DNA from: Methanosarcinales archaeon
GTDB lineage: Archaea; Halobacteriota; Methanosarcinia; Methanosarcinales; Methanogasteraceae
Direction of reading: 5' to 3'
NCBI GenBank assembly: GCA_030672345.1
Contig: DAOVGO010000151.1
Coordinates: 1-20,662 of the forward strand
DNA: 20,662 nucleotides
Part shown: positions 1 through 4,932 of the stretch, piece after piece
Layout: each line of letters starts with the position of its first letter
Numbering within the stretch: the first letter of the stretch is position 1
The notes under the pieces: model-generated
What the model was told of the DNA's origin: nothing
The model's input: only the letters and a program-made list of their open reading frames with translations
The model's database searches: none
Program-made: the position numbers and the translations under genes

Positions 1-125
1 GAGAGCGTCTCTATTCGCAGGAAACTGTCAGACGTTTTGAAGAGATACGGGGAAAGTTGGAACGAAAAGATGTAGCCAACTTTCAACCTATGGGTCAATC
101 GTTTCAGGTGGCAGTATCTTGTTAG
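1..125 (+). CDS. Possible 3' end of a gene entering from the left edge (frame unresolved)
   Basis: Two plus frames are open from the window edge. One ends at TAG 123-125 and reads as a charged, helix-like tail (…TVRRFEEIRGKLERKDVANF…, 40 residues). The other ends at TAG 73-75 (…RRKLSDVLKRYGESWNEKM, 24 residues) and resembles the tail of a ribbon-helix-helix or VapB-type antitoxin. Only one can be real and I cannot decide from so short a piece. The GC-rich mosaic repeat begins directly downstream. No family is assigned. Confidence 0.25.
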   Translation, partial: ERLYSQETVRRFEEIRGKLERKDVANFQPMGQSFQVAVSC

Positions 126-200
126 CGGTTGAAGTGGACTGCCGATTATCTGCGGGGTTGGAGAACACGCCGCCGCCGAAGCAGACACGATACGGGAGGC

Positions 201-475
201 GCCCGCCCGTCGGTTCACGCGACACACGCGGATATGCGGCGCCCGCCCGGCTCGCGCTTTTCTTTTTTCGTTTCTGCGGACTTGAGTGTTCTTTGCGATG
301 AAATCAGTGTTAATCTGTGAAATCTGTGGCTAAAAATATTATCAGCCACTGATTAACGCAGATTACACAGATTAATGGTTATCTGCGGCAACAGAAGCGA
401 ATCGAGAGCGCCAGCGGACAATCGCGGGTGGGGCGGGCATCGAACATCGGCGGACCCGGCGGGCGGCTGCATCAT
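201..475 (+). repeat. Mosaic intergenic repeat, copy 1 (full)
   Basis: This copy fills most of the gene-free stretch 126-533. It aligns with the copies at 1284-1556 and 3112-3411. The order is: a GC-rich arm (GCCCGCCCG, then CGGATATGCGGCGCCCGCC), GCTCGCGCTTTTCTTTTTT, a 66-nt imperfect palindrome (310-375), AGAAGCGAATCGAGAGCG, and a second GC-rich arm ending near GACCCGGCGGGCGG. A weaker extension reaches left to about 145 (ATCTGCGG, then CGCCGCCG). Short open frames across it repeat the same peptide in each copy and are not considered genes. Confidence 0.8.
310..375. repeat. Palindromic core of repeat copy 1
   Basis: The left arm TTAATCTGTGAAATCTG then TGGCT pairs with the right arm AGCCACTGATTAA then CACAGATTAA around a short A/T loop (AAAAATATTATC). 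The right arm holds about ten extra bases, so the hairpin would have an asymmetric bulge. The AATCTGTG-type unit recurs about every ten bases. Confidence 0.75.
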
Positions 476-502
476 GGCAAACGCAATCGTGAGAGCACAA
501 AC

Positions 503-510
503 TTTTAAAT
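503..510 (+). promoter_or_regulatory. TATA box for the first toxin-antitoxin pair
   Basis: TTTTAAAT lies about 25-30 nt upstream of the GTG at 534. That would place the transcription start at or next to the start codon, which suggests a leaderless mRNA. Confidence 0.5.
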
Positions 511-533
511 GTGGAGGTTTGAAGTAGAATCAG

Positions 534-770
534 GTGTTTGACATGGAAGTTGCAGAGAAGGATATGGGTATAAGGTTGATGGCAGTAGATCGTTTAATGC
601 CAATAGAAATCTACAGAGGGATACGGAATTTGACAGATGGGGAATTAGAGACCCTTCTTTTGCTATTAGATTCTGAATTGACTGAAGAAATATTGGTTCG
701 GCGAGAAGAATCAACGATTTTTTTAATGAGCGGAGGACTACTTTCAGAATCGGATGTCTTCAAGGACTGA
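534..770 (+). CDS. Small antitoxin-like protein (partner of the RelE-like toxin)
   Basis: A 78-residue acidic, leucine-rich, mostly helical protein with a central segment DGELETLLLLLDSELTEE. I do not recognise a named family. The call rests on context: the gene ends one base before the RelE/ParE-like toxin begins, which is the usual antitoxin-toxin order. The likely start is GTG 534, matching the predicted transcription start. ATG 543 is an alternative. A GGAGG at 513-517 is too far upstream to be a clean ribosome site for either. Likely role (inferred): bind and neutralise the downstream toxin and autoregulate the pair. Confidence 0.55.
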   Translation: MFDMEVAEKDMGIRLMAVDRLMPIEIYRGIRNLTDGELETLLLLLDSELTEEILVRREESTIFLMSGGLLSESDVFKD

Positions 771-771
771 C

Positions 772-1059
772 ATGTTTGAACTGAGATTCCACCCTGCTGT
801 AAAAAGAGATCTTAAAAAGATTGGAAAATCTGTTGCAAGAGAAATCGAGGATAAACACTTTAGAAATATCAAGGAAAATCCATCAGCATCAGAAAATCTT
901 TCGCATATGTTCAAAGGATTGAAGTCGTACCATTTCAAGTCGGGAACTGTCGAATATAGAATTATTTACGAGATCTATCAGAACGAGAATATCGTCATTG
1001 TGCTTTTGATTGGAAAAAGGGAGAATTTGTATTCTAAATTGAAGAGGCGTGTTGAATAA
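772..1059 (+). CDS. RelE/ParE-superfamily toxin
   Basis: A 95-residue basic protein starting FELRFHPAVKRDLKKIGK. This is the typical RelE/ParE opening: a beta strand, then a Lys/Arg-rich helix. The family-typical second half is present: YHFKSGTVEYRIIYEI, a hydrophobic strand (NIVIVLLIGKREN), and a terminal Tyr-Ser-Lys stretch. Family members are usually ribosome-dependent mRNA endonucleases or gyrase inhibitors. The start ATG 772 sits one base after the upstream stop; an in-frame ATG at 754 would overlap the antitoxin and adds residues without family likeness. The pair is flanked by mosaic repeats. Confidence 0.8.
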   Translation: MFELRFHPAVKRDLKKIGKSVAREIEDKHFRNIKENPSASENLSHMFKGLKSYHFKSGTVEYRIIYEIYQNENIVIVLLIGKRENLYSKLKRRVE

Positions 1060-1283
1060 AGATATTGAATGTGAAAAAATGGAGTTGGAATGAAATATGA
1101 TCAAACATTCCCTGTTTAGCAGAGAGTCACTCGAAACGGTGGATAAACGCAAGAATCGCCAGCCGTGACCTCCAAGAATCGAACGCACGGAATTCACCAT
1201 GAGTTTCTCGAATGCGAAATAACAAATCGGGAGCATCATCGAGTGCGGCGGGCGGCAGCACCCGGGCAAATGCAATCAACGGG
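1060..1283. other. Gene-free spacer before repeat copy 2
   Basis: No convincing gene or RNA is visible here. It is A-rich at first (to about 1,105), then becomes GC-rich toward the repeat. Together with repeat copy 2 it makes a 560-base gap between the RelE-like and VapBC-like modules. Confidence 0.5.
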
Positions 1284-1556
1284 CATGCCCGCCCGTCGGT
1301 TCATGCGGATATGCGGCGCCCGCCAAGGCTTGCGCTTTTTTTTGTTTCTACGGATTTAAGTGTTCTTTGCGATGAAATCGGTGTTAATCTGTGAAATCTG
1401 TGGCTAAAAATATTACCAGCCACTGATTAACGCAGATCACACAGATTAACGGTTATCTACGGCAACAGAAGCGAATCGAGAGTGTCAGCGGACAATCGCG
1501 GGCGGGACGGGCAGCGAACAATCGCGGCAGACCCGGCGGGCGGTTGTGTCATGGCG
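1284..1556 (+). repeat. Mosaic intergenic repeat, copy 2 (full)
   Basis: Same order and strand as copy 1: GCCCGCCCGTCGGTTCATGC, CGGATATGCGGCGCCCGCC, a T-rich run, the 66-nt palindrome (1384-1449), AGAAGCGAATCGAGAG, then GACCCGGCGGGCGG and TCATGGC at the right end. It differs from copy 1 by scattered substitutions and small indels, so the two are diverged copies. It ends about 60 bases before the VapB-like gene. Confidence 0.8.
1384..1449. repeat. Palindromic core of repeat copy 2
   Basis: Same length (66 nt) and arms as the core at 310-375, with a few substitutions (for example TATTACC in the loop and GATCACA in the right arm). Confidence 0.75.
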
Positions 1557-1586
1557 GAGGTAGACATTTATGAGGGATTGAAAAAC

Positions 1587-1594
1587 ATATAAAA
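1587..1594 (+). promoter_or_regulatory. TATA box for the VapBC-like operon
   Basis: ATATAAAA is centred about 26 nt upstream of roughly 1,616. Transcription would start just before ATG 1620, which argues against the more upstream ATG 1599. Confidence 0.55.
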
Positions 1595-1619
1595 TGATAT
1601 GATCTCGCAGAGGGATAAA

Positions 1620-1868
1620 ATGACAACAACAACGATATTGTATGCCGTTTTTGATGGTGAAGTGCTGAGACCAGAAGAAACCGTAGGTTTGGAAGTGGGT
1701 GAGCGTTATATTTTGATGGTCGAATCGAAGCAGAAGATCAGTGATATCGAAAATGACCCCGCATTCGATCTTTCTTCATTAGCTGTGGAAACAAAGATCT
1801 TGGATCTAGCAACGGAACACGATCACTACTTATATGGAACACCAAGGCGTGGATCGGATGGTGACTGA
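1620..1868 (+). CDS. DUF104/AF2212-like antitoxin (VapB-like partner)
   Basis: An 82-residue protein starting MTTTTILYAVFDGEVLRP. This matches the short beta-barrel DUF104/AF2212 antitoxin pattern (I-A-V-F-x-G-x-h-x-P … L-x-G-x-x-h), here seen as VFDGEVLRPEE and LEVGERYILMVE. The C-terminal half is acidic (SDIENDPAFDLSSLAVET) and would be the toxin-binding tail. The start at ATG 1620 follows AGAGGG at 1610-1614 and fits the TATA box. Its last eleven bases overlap the start of the PIN-domain toxin, so the two are translationally coupled. Expected role: neutralise the toxin and repress the operon. Confidence 0.7.
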   Translation: MTTTTILYAVFDGEVLRPEETVGLEVGERYILMVESKQKISDIENDPAFDLSSLAVETKILDLATEHDHYLYGTPRRGSDGD

Positions 1869-2514
1869 TACATGTCTTGTTGATACGGTCTGCTGGATTG
1901 CTCTGCTCAATCAAGATGATCGGTTGCATAAATCCACTGATCGCAAATATAAGTCATTAATGAAATCCGAGTATCGTTTCGTTACCACAACTTCGATTTT
2001 AAATGAAACTGCAAATGCACTCAGTGACCCACGCCTCCGATTGAGAGTGGTTGAGTTTTACCGGCGTTTGCAGATATCTTCTCGTGTTGAGGTCGTTTTT
2101 ATCGATCAGCGGTTATGGTCGGACGGGTGGCAACTTTATGAAAAACGGCACGACAAAGCATGGAGTTTAACTGACTGCATATCAATCGTTGTGATGGAGG
2201 AACACGAATTAAGAGAAGTACTGACCAACGATAAGCATTTTCAACAGGCAGGCTTTCCGGGCGTTGTTACGGGAAGATATGTGGAGTCAGACAAAGTAAC
2301 CATTCACGCTTTTCAGGAGCGAAAAACACATACGCATCGTGAGAGCACGCCGCCTTCGGGCAGCCGCATCACGAGAAACGAGCCGACAGGGCTCGCGCTT
2401 TTCCTTTTTCTGATTCGTGCGATTTTTTCAGAGCCTACCGGCTCAGATATCCAAATTTTCAGAGCCTACCGGCTCAGATATCCAAAAATGGGGAGCAGGT
2501 CTTATCGTGGATAG
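1858..2514 (+). CDS. vapC: PIN-domain ribonuclease toxin (VapC-like) with a repeat-derived C-terminal tail
   Basis: A 218-residue PIN-domain protein. The acidic active-site residues are visible: Asp9 (CLVDT), Glu50 (SILNETANAL), Asp106 (WSLTDCIS) and Asp125 (VLTNDKHFQQAGF). VapC proteins are Mg-dependent RNases that cut tRNA or rRNA. The start ATG 1858 overlaps the antitoxin stop (ATGGTGACTGA). The PIN fold should end near residue 145, but the frame stays open for about 75 more residues. The last 60 or so (from about nucleotide 2,333) are encoded by a mosaic repeat fragment and a 31-bp tandem duplication and look like read-through, not a domain. Whether the tail affects activity is unknown. 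Confidence 0.8.
   Translation: MVTDTCLVDTVCWIALLNQDDRLHKSTDRKYKSLMKSEYRFVTTTSILNETANALSDPRLRLRVVEFYRRLQISSRVEVVFIDQRLWSDGWQLYEKRHDKAWSLTDCISIVVMEEHELREVLTNDKHFQQAGFPGVVTGRYVESDKVTIHAFQERKTHTHRESTPPSGSRITRNEPTGLALFLFLIRAIFSEPTGSDIQIFRAYRLRYPKMGSRSYRG
2333..2434 (+). repeat. Mosaic intergenic repeat, partial copy inside the 3' end of vapC
   Basis: It holds GTGAGAGCACGCCGCC, GCTCGCGCTTTTCCTTTTT and TGATTCGTGCGATTT. These blocks recur at 3,141-3,250 and 4,040-4,130. It lacks the palindromic core. Confidence 0.65.
2425..2486 (+). repeat. 31-bp perfect tandem duplication with an internal hairpin
   Basis: Two exact adjacent copies (2425-2455 and 2456-2486) of a unit that starts TTTTCAGAGCC and ends GATATCCAAA. 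Each carries GAGCC-TACC-GGCTC, a 5-bp stem with a 4-nt loop. Both lie in the extended tail of vapC. Confidence 0.9.
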
Positions 2515-2630
2515 CTCACCATTGATTTCGCCGAATCTGCGGTCCACGTAACCATGCATGTCTTCTCACAATCCTCCGGTCTCATTGATCATTACGTTCA
2601 TCTTGGAGTCGAGACTTTCGAATCCACTAT

Positions 2631-3023
2631 TTATTCTGTCCGCATCTCCCGCATCTCAGACGTTATTCCTGAAACTCCACACCCCCACACCATTATCAGT
2701 TCTTTGAGGTACTCAATAATTTTATCCATCGGGTCATCCGCTTTTTCCTCGCACACGAGTCTATAAAAATCATCGAAGTCCCCAGTAGCATCAGCATATT
2801 TCGCTTTGACGTCATCGACATTAATTAGAGTATTCTTAATCTGTATCGCACCAAGAAACGCATTCAAAGTATCTTCTTCGCCTTCTGCAATTATCTTAAC
2901 CCGCCCATCATCGAGGTTCTGAACAAATCCCGCCAGTTCAAAAGCCCTTGCAAACGCGATCACCTTTGCCCGGTAACCCACGTTCTGAATATTTTCGGAC
3001 ACCGTCGCCTTTATTTTCTTCAT
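2631..3023 (-). CDS. Acylphosphatase-like protein with a C-terminal extension
   Basis: A 130-residue protein. Residues 1-90 or so match acylphosphatase, which hydrolyses the acyl-phosphate bond of small metabolites. The motif V-x-G-x-V-Q-G-V-G-F-R appears as VSENIQNVGYRAK, keeping the phosphate-binding Arg, though the usual Gly before VG is Asn. The catalytic Asn is in GFVQNLDDGRVKI, followed by the typical AEGEEDTLNAF helix. The last 40 residues (…DDFYRLVCEEKADDPMDKI…) go beyond the usual ~90-residue length. The start MKKIKATV at 3023 is chosen because further extension upstream runs into repeat DNA. No operon partner; flanked by vapC and repeat copy 3. Confidence 0.75.
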   Translation of the reverse strand: MKKIKATVSENIQNVGYRAKVIAFARAFELAGFVQNLDDGRVKIIAEGEEDTLNAFLGAIQIKNTLINVDDVKAKYADATGDFDDFYRLVCEEKADDPMDKIIEYLKELIMVWGCGVSGITSEMREMRTE

Positions 3024-3111
3024 CAAATCCAACTTGTTTGCGGACGGTCCTAAAGTTTTGCGTGTGCTTGACCAGCGGGCGTGGTGTGACTGCCAGTGTG
3101 ATCCGTGAGCC

Positions 3112-3411
3112 AACCGGCGGGTATCTGCGACGGACGAGCACACACGCGAGAGCACGCCGCCGGACGATGGGGCACGGGAAAACGCCCGCCGGACGACGCG
3201 AACGCATGCGGATATGCGGCGCCCGCCAAGGCTCGCGCTTTTCTTTTTTGTTTCTATGGATTTAAGTATTCTTTGCGATGAAATCGGTGTTAATCTGTGA
3301 AATCTGTGGCTAAAAATAGTATCAGCCACTGATTAACGCAGATTACACAGATTAACGGTTATCTGCGGCAACAGAAGCGAATCGAGAGCGCCAGCGGACA
3401 ATCGCGGGCGG
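3112..3411 (+). repeat. Mosaic intergenic repeat, copy 3 (right arm truncated)
   Basis: It fills most of the gene-free stretch 3024-3451. It has CCGGCGGGTATCTGCGACGG, GCGAGAGCACGCCGCC, CGGATATGCGGCGCCCGCC, GCTCGCGCTTTTCTTTTTT, the 66-nt palindrome (3290-3355) and AGAAGCGAATCGAGAGCGCC. It stops after ATCGCGGGCGGCTGCG, without the longer right arm of copies 1 and 2. Same strand as all other copies. Confidence 0.8.
3290..3355. repeat. Palindromic core of repeat copy 3
   Basis: A 66-nt imperfect palindrome nearly identical to those at 310-375 and 1384-1449. Confidence 0.75.
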
Positions 3412-3451
3412 CTGCGCTTTTTAGCATTGTATTATTGGATGCACTATAATT

Positions 3452-3712
3452 TCAATAAACTTTATCTCTATGTTCAAATTTTAAGATGTGTACAGTTTCG
3501 TTCTCCTTTTCAACGAAATAAACGATCCTATAATCCCCAATCCTGACTCTATATGTAGAATCTGCGCCCATTATCTTCTTTAAATCAAAATCTCGATACA
3601 GGACTTGATCTCTCTTCAAAACTTCCAATAACGAAGACAGCCTTCGCAAATGCGATTTTGGGATGTGTTTGATATTTTTAGCAACTCTCTTGTGAACAAC
3701 TACTTTGTACAT
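3452..3712 (-). CDS. RelE-family toxin
   Basis: An 86-residue basic protein starting MYKVVVHKRVAKNIKHIPK with the usual RelE order: strand, two basic helices (HLRRLSSLLEVLK), then YRVRIGDYRIVYFV, HILKFEHRDKVY. The Arg of YRVRIGDYR and the terminal H-R-x-x-V-Y are typical of RelE-type mRNA interferases. The gene begins six bases after the stop of the upstream minus-strand antitoxin, so they are one operon. It is closer to classical RelE than the toxin at 772-1059, so the two are not recent duplicates. Confidence 0.85.
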   Translation of the reverse strand: MYKVVVHKRVAKNIKHIPKSHLRRLSSLLEVLKRDQVLYRDFDLKKIMGADSTYRVRIGDYRIVYFVEKENETVHILKFEHRDKVY

Positions 3713-3718
3713 AAAACT

Positions 3719-3907
3719 TCACACAGATAGTTCTTTTTTCAATTTCTCCCACTCTATATGCTCTCCCATCACAGATTCATCTTTCAATTTCTGTATCTCA
3801 AAAAACTCCTCTTCTGAAACGCGTTCCTCCATAACCCCATCGCCCCCAAGCGATTTGGGCGTCATTCTTGTAACTCCTCTACCTTTGTACACTGTTTTCA
3901 TTTTCAT
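3719..3907 (-). CDS. Antitoxin-like partner of the RelE toxin
   Basis: About 62 residues. The first part is basic (MKTVYKGRGVTRMTPKSLGG) and may bind DNA. The second is a charged helix rich in Glu and Lys (EERVSEEEFFEIQKLKDES) that could wrap the toxin. No named family is recognised; the call rests on size, charge layout and the six-base gap to relE. The 5' end has a run of alternating ATG codons (3925, 3919, 3913, 3907, 3901). I chose 3907 because the TATA box at 3941-3948 predicts transcription starting near 3918. Confidence 0.6.
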   Translation of the reverse strand: MKMKTVYKGRGVTRMTPKSLGGDGVMEERVSEEEFFEIQKLKDESVMGEHIEWEKLKKELSV

Positions 3908-3940
3908 GACCATCACCATGATCAATGTTGTACTCTGAGA

Positions 3941-3948
3941 TTAAAAAG
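3941..3948 (-). promoter_or_regulatory. TATA box for the minus-strand RelE module
   Basis: On the minus strand it reads CTTTTTAA, about 25 nt before the predicted start site near 3918. Confidence 0.45.
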
Positions 3949-4004
3949 ATATTGTCATGCGGGCTTCTCGTTGCTACACTGTGACTGCCAGCAATCGAGC
4001 CGAC

Positions 4005-4133
4005 CGGCAGACCCGGCGGGCATCTGCGACCGGACGAGTGCGATCGTGAGATTATGCCGCCGCCGGAGCAGCCACGCCACAGGAAGCGCCCGCCCGCCTG
4101 CGCTTTTTCTTTTTTGATTCGTGCGATTTGTGA
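4005..4133 (+). repeat. Mosaic intergenic repeat, partial copy
   Basis: It contains CGGCAGACCCGGCGGGC, ATCTGCGACCGGACGAG, ATCGTGAGA, GCCGCCGCCGGAGCAG, GAAGCGCCCGCCCG, CTGCGCTTTTTCTTTTTTG and ATTCGTGCGATTT. Each block has a counterpart in other copies. No palindromic core. It lies in the 1-kb gene-free stretch 3926-4932. Confidence 0.65.
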
Positions 4134-4183
4134 CTTTTTGATTTATTCTGAAATGGGCCATCGCAAAGAAGATTACACCGCCG

Positions 4184-4220
4184 ATTAAGAAGGGAGCGGT
4201 TACCCGCCCCTCCTCATCTC
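4184..4220 (-). ncRNA. Group II intron domain VI-like hairpin (intron 3' end)
   Basis: On the minus strand, directly after the domain V hairpin, GAGGAGGGGCGG and CCGCTCCCTTCTT form a stem of about 12 bp with some G-U pairs, closed by a GTAA (GNRA) loop. The likely intron 3' end is just after TTAAT at 4184. I see no clear bulged branch-point adenosine in the 3' strand, so splicing competence is doubtful. Confidence 0.5.
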
Positions 4221-4222
4221 AT

Positions 4223-4254
4223 AACGGTACGTGAGACTTTCACCTCATACCGCT
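4223..4254 (-). ncRNA. Group II intron domain V (relic)
   Basis: On the minus strand AGCGGTA pairs with TACCGTT. The AGC catalytic triad is kept, including its G-U wobble. A two-base CG bulge follows, then the upper stem TGAGGT/GTCTCA closed by a GAAA tetraloop. Size (32-34 nt), triad, bulge position and GNRA loop all fit domain V of bacterial-type group II introns. Relative to the usual sequence the lower stem shows a compensatory C/G swap. No full reverse transcriptase gene lies upstream, so this is a remnant. Confidence 0.75.
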
Positions 4255-4259
4255 GCCTT

Positions 4260-4867
4260 CGGCGCTGCTCCGCAGACAAGCATCTCATAACCCTTTCAGT
4301 ATCGGGCAGCAGTTCCGTAAGTTAAAGTAGTCTTGGTGCCTTTGGCGATACTGCGCTACGCTCCGCATTCAATATATGGGTTCTTATCCAATTTCAAGCC
4401 AGCATACCGGACAATCTTCGTATCCGAGAATAGTTTCAATCTATTCTTTCTGGTGTGTTTTCCTGAATTAATTTCGCCTATCTCAGTATTACTCTAAATA
4501 GATTTTCTCATACTGATCACTACCCAAACAAGTTTGCCATAGCATGGAATATATCCTCTGGTCTCAGTTTTCTCGTGGACGCTTCCGATGGTGTTTCTGC
4601 GGCGATTAAATTCGAACCATCTGCACATTCGTGAAATTCTCGATCTGATGCAACCGTACCAATAATCTGCACTACATGGCAGTCTTATCCCATCTAACTC
4701 ATACGTAAATGATGCAAATCTCACGAACGACGTGAATATTGGATAGATAGTGATCATTTGTGCGGAAAATACTTGGATTTTTAGCTCATGGCTTCGCCCG
4801 CCATCTGACCTGGAGGGGCATCTTCATAGGGCGAAATAATTTCGGGAAATCACACACAAAGCCGATG
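4260..4867. other. Gene-poor stretch between intron relic and beta-helix gene
   Basis: Apart from the possible maturase scrap I find no confident gene. One minus-strand frame around 4,520-4,690 reads like protein (…ASDREFHECADG… ending RKLRPEDIFHAMANLFG) but has no start and no recognised family. It could be debris of the gene the intron invaded or of the intron itself. Confidence 0.4.
4356..4493 (-). pseudogene. Possible C-terminal scrap of a group II intron maturase
   Basis: An open stretch on the minus strand, 5' of domain V, reads …RLKLFSDTKIVRYAGLKL then DKNPYIE before a stop. From memory, group II intron-encoded proteins carry a similar stretch (I-x-R-H-h-K-h-x-x-x-A-N-P-Y-D) just after the maturase domain. 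Position and strand are right: about 100 bases before domain V. The same frame upstream (to about 4,757) is interrupted by TAG 4494-4496 and shows no reverse transcriptase motif such as YADD. Treat as a decayed fragment. Confidence 0.4.
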
Positions 4868-4871
4868 GGCG

Positions 4872-4886
4872 CAAAAGTTTTATAAG
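4872..4886 (+). promoter_or_regulatory. BRE/TATA promoter of the beta-helix/FmdE operon
   Basis: CAAAAG followed by TTTTATAAG predicts transcription starting near 4,909. That leaves a leader of about 24 nt containing the ribosome site AGGAGG at 4922-4927, six bases before ATG 4933. Confidence 0.65.
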
Positions 4887-4932
4887 TTGATGATTCAGCA
4901 TCAGATTGTAGATATTCAGTCAGGAGGCGACC

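Noticed and set aside
119..320. Two plus-strand open frames of about 60 residues
   Set aside because: They lie in mosaic repeat copy 1. The same peptide reappears in the copy at 1,165-1,394, which reflects repeat DNA, and there is no promoter or ribosome site.
2425..2486. CRISPR-like repeat pair
   Set aside because: The two copies are directly adjacent with no spacer, so it is a tandem duplication.
3024..3329. Upstream extension of the acylphosphatase frame
   Set aside because: The extra 102 residues are encoded by repeat copy 3 and have no family likeness; the domain starts cleanly at 3023.
4494..4757. 87-residue minus-strand frame as an intact gene
   Set aside because: No recognised domain, interrupted context, and it sits just upstream of the intron relic in the same frame as the maturase scrap; better read as debris.
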